Below are positions 46,133-57,961 of a stretch of DNA of 64,000 nucleotides, one piece after another (the stretch's first letter is position 1; each line of letters starts with the position of its first letter). The stretch is from Filosporella fistucella. Lineage: Eukaryota; Ascomycota; Leotiomycetes; Helotiales. The notes below the pieces were generated by a model. It saw only the letters and a list, made by a program, of their open reading frames with translations, was not told the DNA's origin and ran no database searches. The translations under genes were made by a program, and so were the position numbers. Location: positions 1,128,501 to 1,192,500 of the forward strand of contig JAQJZZ010000019.1 in the NCBI GenBank assembly GCA_030077755.1, written 5' to 3'.

Positions 46133-47203
46133 GGCGATTAAGTAGAGGGAGATAATGAGAACGGACAATGATTAAATGGAGTAAGTGATACAGCAATATA
46201 TTAACCTTCAACCACTGATTTTTGGTCGACCTTGAACACGAATTGCATCTACTATCACATCGAAGCACTTGACTCTGGATGTTCACTGATGATAGGATTG
46301 CGGCGCAGGGAAATTGAGACGAAACAGGGAATAGTGAAGCGAGAGAAACCCAGCTGCAGATCATGATTCAGCCGTTCGGGTAAGGAAAGGTATGGAGATT
46401 GAAGATGTGGAGACGGAAAGGATGCGAACATTGATAAGCAGAAAAGAGAGAACTCTCGTATTCCTTGCAGCTTCTACCTTCCCATCAACGAAAATATATC
46501 TTCACAACATTCATATGATCCAAGATCCATCAACAACGGCTGCTCGGTCCAAGCCAAATACCGGCATCGGGTGATGATTCAATCCCTGTCCGTGTTCATT
46601 GTGATCCCCAACAGCCAAACTCGGATTCGGTTTAGTGGGCTATGGCATGACGTAGGTCGCAGCCAAGAAGAGAGGCAAAGGTCACAAAGGGTCGAGAGGG
46701 TCCAGCGCAACGCAGCAACGGACGAACGAACCAACGTTTGGAGGAGACTTGAAGTCGGTAAGAGTAGGTACGGAAACAGCTGGTGCTCGACTAGATCATG
46801 AACAGTTTAGCAGGCACGCCGATGATGATGATGTGCTATGCGACCGAATAAACAAGAACAATACTACAACCACCTACCTACCATTGCCATTACCGCTTCA
46901 ACCTACTCCTCTTCCTGAGCTGATCGTACTCTCTTCTGCTTTCATCTGTTCTGATTTTCTAGCTGCCATACTCGTCTTTGCTTCAATTCGCAAGTAAAAC
47001 ATCGTGAGCTTTGGGTTGGAATCTGGACTCTATCTCAGTTCAGGCACCTTCTGATTAGCACATGCTTGGAACCTCGATACTTTTCCATTCCATAACGAAA
47101 TCAATTCATACAAGACAACACTCTCACACTTTCAGATTCTCCTAACATCAAACGCCCTCTCCCGTACAAACGTCATTGTGTTAGACACAGTTGTCTTACG
47201 AAT
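46133..47203. other. Divergent intergenic region, phosphatase / EIS1
   Basis: About 1.07 kb of divergent upstream sequence. A 60-codon ATG frame at 46392-46574 resembles nothing. A CCACCTACCTACC run lies near 46870, the same class of TACC element seen elsewhere. CT-rich sequence precedes the EIS1 ATG. Confidence 0.4.
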
Positions 47204-49773
47204 ATGGCGCAAGCAAGCACTACATCGGTGGTACCGACGGGACCAATCGAGGATATTCACCGACCTCACACTTCTTCAACCAAACTGGAAGATCAGGCTG
47301 CATTGGCTGCCTTGTATGTCACCAAATACGATAACAACACACACAAAAATGGCTACGAAATACTCGACAGCGATCACAAGCTTTCCTCGGCTGGTAAGTC
47401 AACCTTCCGGAATGGACGGCTTCTTCGTAACATTGTATGCTGATAAAACTGGTGATAGGAGCTGCAGCATCTCTCAAATACGCCAATCCTCAAGACTTAC
47501 CCAGCTACCCCTCCAGCGGACTGAGAAAGGGTGATACAGGCGCTGCCGGAGCTGCCGCGAGTCTGGGTTGGGCAAACCAAAAATCATTCGAGCACTGGAA
47601 ACCAGACCCTTCGGCTTCTGCATCTGCTGCAGCGATGATCGCGAAAGATTACAAGATGGCTCCTCTCTGGCAACCAGAACAAAGTGCCAATGGCGCAAAG
47701 GCTGCTCTCTTGGCGCACAGAGACGGTGGAAAGGTTGAGATATGGAAGCCAGAAGCTACTGCCTGGGGAAATTCTGCTGCGACTCAGGCAATGGTGAAGG
47801 ATAGAGCAGGTGGCCTCTCACCACAACTGGATTATGGACATACCGCAATTGGACGTCAAGGGTCGCTCTTGGCTGCGACTGGAGCCATGTCTAGTAGCAG
47901 GAAGAGGGCAGAGTCGACACCAAATGTCGTACCCAAGCCAGAGACATATCCAGATGAGGCGAACGCTGCTTCTAATGCTCTGAATGCTGCGACATCAGTA
48001 TACAGAAGTCAAAAACGTACCGAGATTTCTTCAGAAGCCGGAGCAGTTCCTTATACTACCATGCCTCGAGAGATGTTTACAGCTAACCCACCCGTTGCAC
48101 CTGAGATTGAAGAGCAAAATAGACAAGATACACTTCGTGCATCTGCTGTGGCAATGGCCAAGCAAATGTATAACTACCAACAGAAGCAAATCGATGCTGC
48201 TTCCAGTGCACAACGCGGCGCAGCTGCGGCTCATAGAAGAAACTCATCCTTGTCTTCAAATGATGAGCCGCATCCAATGCGATTTAACAATCTTCAAGAA
48301 GCGGCCCAGAAGCTTGCACATGAACGATTGGCAAAACTGAACGATGAGCACGCCAAGAATCGGGAATATCGAGACTACTATTCCCAACCATCTCAACCAC
48401 AATCAAGATTGTCTCTACGAGGTAGAAATCGCAATCGAGCCTCCAGTTTGAACGATGACGACAAAGAAACTTCGAATCGCATTCGAGCACAGATGTCCCA
48501 ATTTTCTAGTAATCTATCCCAAGTCGATGCGAAAAAGAGACAACAAGATCGCGAAGCTTTGATCGCGGCTGCCCAGCGAAATGTCACCAAGAGCCTCCAT
48601 GGTATGGATGAGAAAGTCTTTGCTGATACTGGCAAGATTGCTCCATCTCTTTTGAGCGATTGGGAAGTCAAGGCTCATGCAGCTGCTCAAGCAAAGAGCG
48701 ATGATCGCATGCAAAACCACGGCAAGGTTCATATTGGAGGTGGTCAATTCATTGATCAAAGTGAGATCGATGCTGTGGCCACTCGAAATGTGCAACCAGT
48801 ATTGGATGAGATTAACGAAAAGGCTGCAGCTGAGCATGAACGCCAGGCTACTCTGAAAGCTGAGCAAGAAGAGGCAAAGCGTAAAGAGACTGCTAAGAAG
48901 GCTCGCGAGAGAGAAGAGAAAGAGATCAACAAGAAATTGAGGCGTAAGTCAAGTCACCAGTACCAGGAATTAATATAGAACTAATTGGCATATACAGAGG
49001 AGGATAAGGCGGAGAAGAAAGCTGCCAAAGATGAAGAGAAGCGTTTAGCAAAGGAGAAGAGGAAATCTTTGAAGGCTGGAGAAGCCGCGCCTGTTACTGA
49101 TGAATCAAACACGGCTGCCACTGAGGAAGCCGCCGAAGAGCCGCTCACTACTGTCGAGCCAACTCCTCATGAAGATGAGCCAGCTGCTACCACAATAGCT
49201 CAACGTCGGGAGTCCGCAGGGCCAACTCCTATCAGAACTTCGATGGAAGACCAAGCGAGCTTGCGAATGAAAGAGACGATTGCGGATGCTAACAAGGACG
49301 AGAAATCACCTCTCTCGCCAACTTCGCCTGGCGGAGGGAAAATGAAAAACTGGCTCAAGACTAAGTTTTCTCGTCGCATGAGTAAAGGCCAAAAGCCAGC
49401 CGCTTTGGAGAAAGAGAAGACAGTCTCAAGTGACAAATCGTTTGTAGGCGGAGCTGCCCTTACGGGTGCCAGCGCCAACAACAGCACTGTTTCTCTCGGC
49501 GGAAAGAGTTCTAGTGTCCGGGACGTGGCAAACGCAGGTCGGGAACCTGACAGGCCTATTGAGAAAGAAACAGAGACAGAGAAAGAAAAGGAGAAAGATG
49601 AACCTAGGGGCAGAATCACAAAACGGGACAGTGAAGTTAGCGCTGTGGACGACGAAGAAGAGTTCCAAGAGGCACGAGACAATTTCGACGAGGATCTCGC
49701 TCCACCGCCTACTTTCCCGGCAGAGAAAAGCAGGTCTCCTATTCGAGCAGCAAAGTTCACAGAAGAAATCTAA
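47204..49773 (+). CDS. EIS1: Eisosome protein 1
   Basis: Three exons (47204-47393, 47459-48943, 48998-49773) give 816 aa; introns are 65 and 54 nt. The N-terminal third has the Ala-rich modules that mark Eis1: KLEDQAALAALYVTKYD, GAAGAAASLGWANQK, SASASAAAMIAKDYKMAPLW and ANGAKAALLAHRDGGKVEIW. The middle is Ser/Asn/Gln-rich. The last third is a long Lys/Glu/Ala-rich coiled coil followed by an acidic, Ser-rich tail. Eis1 is a cortical protein of eisosomes, the plasma-membrane furrows organised by BAR-domain proteins. No membrane segment is seen, as expected. The intron before the C-terminal exon falls within the coiled coil. Confidence 0.9.
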
Positions 49774-50370
49774 AATTGGTGATGGCTATCTGAGAGACGG
49801 AGGAGATAGGTAATGGATGAGGAAACAAAAAAAGGGAGAAAGAATGTGGGCTGGACGGGCGTCTGTATACGTGCTCCTTCTTTCAATGTTTTTTTGCGTG
49901 CGATATCCCCTTTCTTTTTGAGCTTAGCTGGTGGGGGATGGTCGTTTGATTTGGCTGGATGGAAGGGGCTCGGTTCGGCTGGGGGTGGATTAGGGATTAC
50001 GTTTGGGGACTAGAAGGGATGGTATTTTGAATCAAGTCAATCGCTTGTAGGTAGATGCTAGTGTATATACATGTATGTATTTTATGATTTGATTGTATTT
50101 CAGTGAACAAATTGATTGTGCCTTTGGTGGTCGATATTCTGTTTACAATGTTTGACCTAAACCAATGGCGTGCATTCGAAGTAGAAGTTTTCGCAGTTTG
50201 TGGAAGACAATAAAAGTGATGCTCGAGACGATTTTTCATTCTTTTCTTTTCTTTTCGCCCGATAGTCATACATACATACATATATGCGCTGTTAAAGCTC
50301 TCGCTTCCCTATACGCCATCTAAATCCCGAACGCCTGAGAAATTTCGCTGTTGGCAACTTTAATGAGCCT
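49774..50370. other. Convergent intergenic region, EIS1 / KIN28
   Basis: About 600 bp between convergent stop codons, holding both 3' UTRs. TTTCTTTTC-like tracts and ATACATACATA runs lie at about 50236-50284. No frame is convincing. Confidence 0.4.
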
Positions 50371-51629
50371 CTATCTCACAGCACCGAAATCCAATTTCCT
50401 TGCCACCTTTGCTCCCCGCTCATCATCCAATACTCCAGGCCTTCTCTTCAGATCCTCCCCAATCTTCTCCTCTCCGCCCCTCTTCCGAGGTAGATCTTCT
50501 TTCTTGGTCGGCTTTGGTTCCGCTGCCCACCATCTATGCTCTAATGCTTCTTGGGCTGTAATTCTTTTTCTTGGGTCTAGAATCAGCATCTTCATAAGCA
50601 GATCTACACCATCTTGACCAGCTGTTCCGAATGTGATTTGGTAATGTTCTCTTGGTCTGATAGGGACAATCGGATCTGGAACAGTGTATTCAGGCAGGGC
50701 AGAAACACCAGGCCAGTTCTCTTCAGTGGGAGTACCAATTGCTTGGCAGATGAGGGACACTTGGTGGACTTCTGTATCGCCCGCAATGTAGGGGGTTCTA
50801 ATGATAAGCTCTGCAAAGACGAGACCAACGGACCAGATATCTACGGCTCCAGAGTAGTGCTTTGCTCCAAACAACAGCTCAGGTGGTCGGTACCAGCGGG
50901 TAATGACATTGGAGGTCATAATTCGATAGGGATCCGAGAAAGATCGTGCAAGACCGAAATCAGCAAGTTTCACTTCGCCATCTGCTGCTATAAGCAAATT
51001 GTTGGGCTTGATATCTCGATGCAGTACAAAATTCTCATGGCAGAACCAGATTGCTCTACTCAGCATTCCCATCCATGCCTTAATATCTGCCGCTCCATAT
51101 CGGATATTGTTTACATCTTTGATGAGCATTTCCAAATCCCCTAGAGGCAGAAATTCGAGTACGAGATTCAGATTTTGATCTTTCGAAGAAAATACTGAGA
51201 GGAGGGAGATGATGTTTGGGTGGGCCAATTCTTGTAGGTGCTTGAGTTCGCGGACGGCATCGGGTGCCATGCCCTCTGTGTATTCCTTCTGGATCTTGAT
51301 TTTCTTGATAGCAACAAGTTTGGATGGATCAGTCTTGATATGGCCGAGATAGACATTGGCGTATGTTCCTTCTCCAAGCTTTTTGCCTGCCACTTGTTAG
51401 AGGATATGATTGACTGGCAGACTACAGAAATACCTTTGACATATTTCAGTTTCTCAGCTTCGTTCATTTGCTCCGCCAGATCAGGCCCTGCTCCATTGCT
51501 GCTAGACGTTACTTCAGGCGTTGCATCATTTGAAGAGAGCTTTGTGTTGGAGAGCTTGGTGCGAACGCCTGCTGTAATCTTTTCCGCAGAGCCTTGGTCC
51601 CCAGGGACGACGAGGGGCGAGTTTGCCAT
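50371..51629 (-). CDS. KIN28: CDK-activating kinase of TFIIH (CDK7/Kin28)
   Basis: Two exons, 51629-51434 and 51386-50371, with a 47-nt intron, give 403 aa. The kinase fold is intact: glycine loop GEGTYANVYLG, catalytic Lys in VAIKKIKI (about residue 93), HRDIKPNN at about 188, DFG at about 208 and the T-loop SDPYRIMTSNVITRWYRPPE with the phosphorylatable Thr near 223. The TSNVxTRWYRxPE segment matches Kin28, which phosphorylates the RNA polymerase II C-terminal domain within TFIIH. The APDAVRELK helix replaces the usual PSTAIRE-like cyclin-binding sequence. The first ~60 residues are Ser/Thr/Asn-rich and disordered. The C-terminus is basic, with KRGG and RRPG patches. Confidence 0.94.
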
Positions 51630-52441
51630 GCTTGACGGTGGGAGCTATTGCCTAACTCCAACCTTATAGCATCGCTTGTTAGGGCAAATTCAAGTAATAC
51701 CCCGTAGATAAATGCTGTGTCGCAATCACGCCCAAGACAAGTATCGCAGGGCTGAAATTCTACCTTACGAGGCTGAACATATTGACATGCTTGTGTCAGG
51801 AAGCACGGAATCGGAATTACTCTTCTTCCTGACTTTGTCTAGCATCTTCGCTTGTTCTGGACGGAACTGTGGAGTGATAAAGTTATGCGAATTATGCAAA
51901 TCGTGCATCACATCCAGAACACATTTCCAAGGCGAAAAGCATGGTCTGATGCAAGCGTGCCACTTGACATATGATGAATATGACGTAGGCCTATATTCTT
52001 TGTAACATTTAAGTTTTCACTTGACTTAACTCCGTTAATTTCCTCATGCTCTTTCTGCTTCAGGAGCTAGATCACGCACTAAATTCCAGGGATCTCCAAC
52101 ATCAAAAGTAAGTCAAGTAATGATGTCAGTCCATTGACAAGCAGCTCCAATTGGCAGCATCAACAAATGATAGGAAAGACCGAGCAAACTGCCATAGCGC
52201 TTTCTATGATTTCCCGTCTGCTCTACTGCTGTATAGCCCTGCCAGGAAATATTGGCACCGACGCGTGGATGTGGTAGGAGCAGTGATATCAAGTCTCCTG
52301 TCCGCACCGCCTCTCATTCTTTCATATATTACTATTCAATTTCTGTTCTTGTTTCTCTGCACTTGGTACATCCTCATCCAACATACCACGATACCCTCGC
52401 CTGTTCTTCTTATCGAGCCCGGAAACTCTCCATCGACTACC
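51630..52441. other. Divergent intergenic region, KIN28 / SFK1-like
   Basis: About 810 bp of divergent upstream sequence. Short open frames here include a hydrophobic stretch near 52320, just upstream of the SFK1-like ATG, but it has no continuation into the gene's frame by a credible splice. Nothing else is recognised. Confidence 0.4.
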
Positions 52442-53476
52442 ATGTGGGGTGTATCGTACTGGGTGAGTTTGTTTTAATATACTCCACCTCTATCTTGACA
52501 TTGCCTACCATTGTATAATATTAGTGATTCTAACAATCGCAGGTCTTCCCAGTGATTTCCAGCTTAGCCTGGCTAGGAACATTGTTGGGTCTCCTCATCC
52601 ACTGGAACGTTATCGGTCGACCAGTTTACAAGTCTATGGAGGACAACCAACATATTGCTTATATCTCAGATGTTGGAGCACAAGAGTTAAAGCCACTTTT
52701 CATTGCTGGCTCCTGCGTCACAACAATATTCCTCGACTTATCCTTCCTGTCAGAACGTTGGTTGAGGCATCGAGGACGATTGGCAAAGAATACATCGATG
52801 ACAGAGAAGGTTTTGAGCGGCGCCTCCATGGTCTTCGCCTTAATTGGCACAATAGGCTTAATCTGCCTTAGTATTTTTGATACATTGAGGCACCCAAGAC
52901 TGCACGATGTATTTTTGGTTCTTTTCATCGCTGGTTATGTGGTTTCGGCAGTCTTCATTTGCTGGGAGTACCAGCGTCTTGGAATTCGTAAGTTTGCTTG
53001 GTCAAGAGTGCGGCCTGGTACTAACATTACTAGATTTCCGCCAACACCGTATCCTCCGAATCTCTTTCTGGATAAAACTTGCATTCATCCTCGTCGAAGT
53101 AGCTTTAGCAATTGCCTTCGGAACTACGCAGCAGTTACACCACCGAAACGTTGCGGCTTGCCTCGAATGGGCCATTTCATTTATCTTCTTCTTTTACGTC
53201 GTCTCATTTTTCATCGATCTCATTCCCGCCGTACACACCAAACACTCGCAAAATAAATTTGGTATGGGTGCTGGTGAGACAGAAATGCAGATGGAACAGA
53301 ACGATACTTTCGCTCAGGGGCATTCAACTCACGGATATGGGACACATGGTCATGTTGGGGATGTACCGGGAAGAAATACAGTCGATAGCGAAAGGACACT
53401 GGCTGGGAATAATGTTCGTACGGTGAATGGTGTAAAATACGACGCAGGTCAGACTCCGTTGGCAAGTAATTTTTAG
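52442..53476 (+). CDS. Frag1/DRAM/Sfk1-type membrane protein
   Basis: Three exons (52442-52462, 52543-52987, 53034-53476) give 302 aa; introns are 80 and 46 nt. The first exon has only seven codons (MWGVSYW) and leads into VFPVISSLAWLGTLLGLLIHW. Six hydrophobic segments are seen, with the YISDVGAQELKPLFI loop that marks the Frag1/DRAM/Sfk1 family after the first. In yeast Sfk1 acts at the plasma membrane in phosphoinositide and lipid asymmetry control. The C-terminal ~80 residues are hydrophilic, with His/Gly-rich stretches (GHSTHGYGTHGH). Family assignment is firm; a specific orthologue name is inference. Confidence 0.9.
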
Positions 53477-53958
53477 AGTGGGAAGAAATGAAGTAAAGAA
53501 CACGAATGAACTGTATATATGGGTTTTGAGCGATCGGGCGTTGGAGGAGTCTGCTATGCATTTGCGATGGCTGCATGAGACTAGGTCAACAGAGAAGTAA
53601 ATAATGATCACGAATTATTGAGATAATTCGATGCATATGAAATTTTATTTGACTTGCGACGTGGCAGTATTTATAATCACATCATACCTCTTTTGATTGT
53701 AAAAAAATCCCCACAGCTAACTCTGCGGTTCATTGAACATGAACGGCCTCATGGAGCTATATCTCGCATTTCTACTTCGCTGTCTACCTCATATGTCAAA
53801 TTGATGCCTAATTTCTTAATTCCCTGGCTTTCATAAATAGATATCCGGCAATCACCAGAACTGGCACCGCCCTGAACCTCAAATTAGTAAAATTATTGTC
53901 ATCTCAAGAGGGAATTCTCACCTAATTACAAACTCCGCGAAATTCCTCAAGGTGGACG
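53477..53958. other. Intergenic region
   Basis: About 480 bp between the SFK1-like gene and the kinase-like relic on the opposite strand. No frame is convincing. Confidence 0.4.
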
Positions 53959-55722
53959 TTATACCCACAGGTACATCACCTCCATTTCCTTCTTCACCCT
54001 TTGGGAACGCGCCAGCACTGGAGCTTTTGCAGATTCATCCGCTCCCACCTTCTCGGGCGGGTTTTGCACGTGCTCATTCTTCTGCTCTTTTTCAACTGTC
54101 GCAATAGCTGCATTCGTCAGCTTATGCTTTTCCTGCCGTTCTGCTTCCGCGGCTGCAATAGTTGCATTCGCCATATTTTCTTTTCCCTCCTGTTCTGCTT
54201 TCTCCAACGCCAGTCTCTCGGCTTCTACTGCTTGCTCTTCGTGGACTTTCTCATAGCTCTCGATTGTTTTCTCACACGTTGAGAGTAGTTCTCTGATTGG
54301 CATTCGTTCTTTGGGCATCAGTGCCAGACACCAGAGAATTGTTCGCCTCGATGAGACTGAGTACGGGGCATCTAGGATGTCATTCCCGTGGACCTCGATG
54401 ATGGTTTGATTTATCGAGCAACTCTATATAGAATTGTCTTTCCACTTTAACGGGGGCCGCGGGATCGATATTAAATAACCGCCCACGACAGATAAGACTG
54501 TACATTACTTTCCCGGCCTGGTAGACGTTTGAGGGAGAGCCGTAGCTAGGATCGGGATGGGGATTGATTACTTGTTCCTAGTATGGTCAATACTGTCAAG
54601 GTCATGTAAGAAACATGATTAATTGAGCAAGATAGTCAGCCTGTAGCTTTACCGGTGTGAAATGTGTCTTTGTGCCTCTTTTTCTATATAAATCTATAAG
54701 AGTGTTAGATCTGTAGCCTCCTTTCGGGCTTTCCTTACAGAGGCCAAAGTCTGCGAACTGTGGATAATGTTAGTGCTCCAATCCAACAACGTAGTCCAAC
54801 ATAGATCGGAGCGTTATCTTCAAAATCGGGGTTTTCGGGTGATTGGCGTCATCGGTGAAGAAGGATAGACATACTGTTTTTGTCAAAAATGTACTCGAAG
54901 AAGAGCTAGGATGACTTACTGTTTGCTGGCTTGATATCAAAATGGCAAAATTCTTTGTCCCATGGCTGCCTCGAGGGGTCCACACTCCCCGAATCCATCA
55001 TCAGGAGACCAAATGCTAAGCATTGGAGCATATGCCATATGAGCTCTTCCGGTATAGGATCGCTTACAGTATATTTCCTAACTTGGTTAGCTGTCTGACA
55101 CAGACCAGATTTACAGTAACATACATCATCGTGTCTCTAATGAACTTTTCCGTATCTCCTCCCTCGTAATATTCCAGAAACATTCTCCCCGTCATTGACC
55201 CACTGTCGTCAGTCTTAGGTATAGTGCCACTTCCCGTCTCTTGAAAAACTCCCTTGATAATTTTAACCAAATGCTCTGACCTTTCTGGCTAGAAATACCC
55301 TCAGTATCTTGCCCTCGATGTCCAGAAATTCAATGGCTCTGTCCCTTGTTCACTGTTTTACAACGATTTCATCCTTCTTTTTGTCGTCCGATTCCCAGAG
55401 ACCGACGAGACCATAGCCTCCCTTTCCTAGAGTCTTCGTACCTTTGTAGCTATCTCCAACTTTATGTTTTTTAAATTCTCCGCGCTAGCTAGCTAAGCAT
55501 TTTGTTCAGCCACTGAAATACTTCTCAATTGTCAGGCATCCCATTTAAAGTCCTTCCTGAACCGAGGCAAGGGGCCTCGGTCAGAGATTTGACTCGGTCA
55601 CCAACACTAGATCTTGTATCTGCTGCAGATTTGAGAGGATCATTCCCAGGTAGCCAGGCACGAAACGTATCCTGGGGATTTTTGGTGTCCTGTCTTATTG
55701 CTGGTTGATTGGTGGTCGTCAT
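53959..55722 (-). pseudogene. Broken protein kinase-like gene
   Basis: Read on the minus strand from 55722 to 53959, conserved kinase pieces appear in the right order: a glycine loop (TLGKGGYGLVGL, near 55430-55400), an LEYYEGGD hinge region, the catalytic loop HFDIKPAN (near 54945), the DFG box in ADFGLCKESPKGG (near 54745), and a C-lobe with MPKERMPIRELL followed by a long Glu/Ala/Lys-rich coiled coil that ends at 53959. However, two in-frame TGA stops (about 55525-55527 and 55350-55352) and at least one frame shift separate the pieces. Some breaks may hide introns, but the N-lobe stop falls inside clearly coding-like sequence. Both TGA codons could come from CGA by C-to-T change, as in RIP. 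A rare intact reading through alternative introns cannot be excluded. Confidence 0.65.
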
Positions 55723-57961
55723 ATCGAGAGAATTCAGTACCCGTGGTAGTAGGTCGAAACTGATAACTTTTCAAAGTTTGGCGCATCGTGATTTGTCGGA
55801 CTGCAAGGCTTGGTATTGCTTGCGAAACCAGACACCAATAAAGGTTCAATTGTCTCTTTGTGGTTGGTCACCATTTTCACTTCCAGGTCTCTTTATTGCC
55901 AAGTAGGTCCCAACACTTCGAATCGTACAGTGGAACAATGTACTTGTGCTCGGCAGCGAGGAAAGGAGGTGCGACAGGTCGTGGAAAAAAAGACAGGTCT
56001 TACAACACTCAATTGCCCGCTAAGCATCTCTGAGACGAATAATTACTGATCCCTTGGCGAACCAACAGGCATACCTGCCGAGAAGCTATTACAAATGTGA
56101 CAGCAGAGTGAAGCTGGGAGCGAATTCTGGACCATTCTAGACATATGAAGCCATACTAACAATCAAACACATCGTGGACTTTAAAGTTGAGGGACACGGT
56201 GACTTGCTACCACGGAATCGCAGTCGAGCTATACTCACCTGATCTCTGAGATGAAGTACAAGACAAGTTGACCAAGTCATGTTCGTCAGTTAGGTCAGTT
56301 CGAGTGTGCTGGCGGATGAAGGTGTCCGAAAATAAATGCCGCAACCCTGACCGGTGCTGATGCCAGGTTGTAATTCGTGGTAACAATCAATTTCGATAAT
56401 CACATATCCCAATGTTCAAACGTCCAAACGTCAAAATGACCAAGATACTACAGCACACACTTTGGACTGCAGTATGCTGCTGCTACTGTTTTATGTAGCC
56501 ATGACAGATTGCAGGAATCGCCTTGAAATTGGTAGACGAACGACAGGAAATGATACAACAGATAAGGGCAGTGGCGGAGGCAGTACATTGCAACTTGATA
56601 GATAAGGTTCATCACTTCGAGACCACTTGATGTTCACCCCAAGGTACAAGCACTGAGCAGAGCGCAAGCTTCTACCCTCCTATTCCACCATGCACCAGGA
56701 CTACCAGCCACAATCAAATGCCAGGGTACGAGACTCCGTTTCTGGCAACGCCTATCCGCAGAGCCCCGATTTTGAGCTAACCCGAGGGAAATGCTTATTT
56801 CAACGATACTACCGTTCAACGTTGCTGTCCAAGACATCTGAGAGATATATAGGCCGCACTCCAGGCTATTTATGCTGCAAATAGCAAACGGACTTTGATA
56901 TTGCACGAAAGACCTACTATGAGGCAAAGTCGAGCGAAGAGAATTCGGCCTCCCACTGTGTGATGAGACTCCACTGGGGTCGACTAGTACCGGGAGCTCT
57001 CCAATGGCTGGCCAGATGGTATCACAATTACCTTCGCAGCCTCTCGGCATCTGGCCACCATTCAGATTCCCAGCAGATCTATTCTTCCAGCCTATTTACG
57101 AATATTCATTCGTGTTACTTGAAAACACCCTTTGACACGTCGACTTTTTGGTTGGGTTACATCCTTCTTATATGTTATGTTTCCAGTGGTTACAACTAGG
57201 TTATGAACGTTTCTGGAGTGCAATGATCATTTGGCTGAAGCTTGGGAACATGAGGCTTGAAATGATAGAGTAAGAGGAAGGGAATGAGAAAGGGATGCGG
57301 TTAGGTGGAAAGGTTAAAGTACGGCTACGTACGGGGAGTATCGAGGTTAGAAACCCCATCGTGAGAATATGGGCTCTAACCGAATCGGGCCAGAGGTACC
57401 CTGGTCGAGCTCCCGAGAGCTGAATGCAAGCCCCCGCCCAGCCACACTTACGGATACGTCGAACTTCACACTTCGCGCTCATCATATTTGTCGATTCTTG
57501 GTCACCTCTTTGTCCTTTCTCTACTCATTTCTCACCCATTTGCTTTCGGTTTCGCTCCGCATTGGTGTTAAATCAGCAACTCTTCACTCCGTGCACATAT
57601 ATAGAATGCACAAATTGGCCATATAATTCTCTCTATTCAATTCAGAGCTCTGTGCCCCTCTCCAGATGTTCCCGCCGACGTCAGCCAACAGCTGCCAATA
57701 GCTTCTAGGTAGCAAGCCATGCAAGCACCTGTGCACCCGGCACCCGGAGGATCGATCAGCTTTCCCCCATGCACGGCACCACTGGCGAGAGGTTGAGATG
57801 TAACATATGATAATTCAACTGTCCACATCTCATTTCTTGTCCTTTGTCAATATATAGACCCGTTCTCTTCTGTCCGCGAGGTTGCATATGTTCAAAAATT
57901 CTATCATCTGCAGTGTCTTGTTTGAGAATTTCTAGTATTATTTCTCTGTATTTGATATACT
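55723..57961. other. Intergenic region, upstream of transcription factor
   Basis: About 2.2 kb. A 138-codon ATG frame on the minus strand (57050-56634) matches nothing I know. A TATATAG sequence at 57851-57857 lies about 110 bp before the transcription factor ATG and could serve as its TATA box. Confidence 0.4.
57851..57857 (+). promoter_or_regulatory. Possible TATA box of the transcription factor gene
   Basis: TATATAG, about 105 bp upstream of the ATG at 57962, within a fitting CT-rich leader. Position and sequence are the only support. Confidence 0.3.

Noticed and set aside
56634..57050. 138-codon minus-strand frame with ATG
   Set aside because: No recognisable domain, odd composition and no supporting splice or promoter signals; may be chance in 2.2 kb of non-coding sequence.
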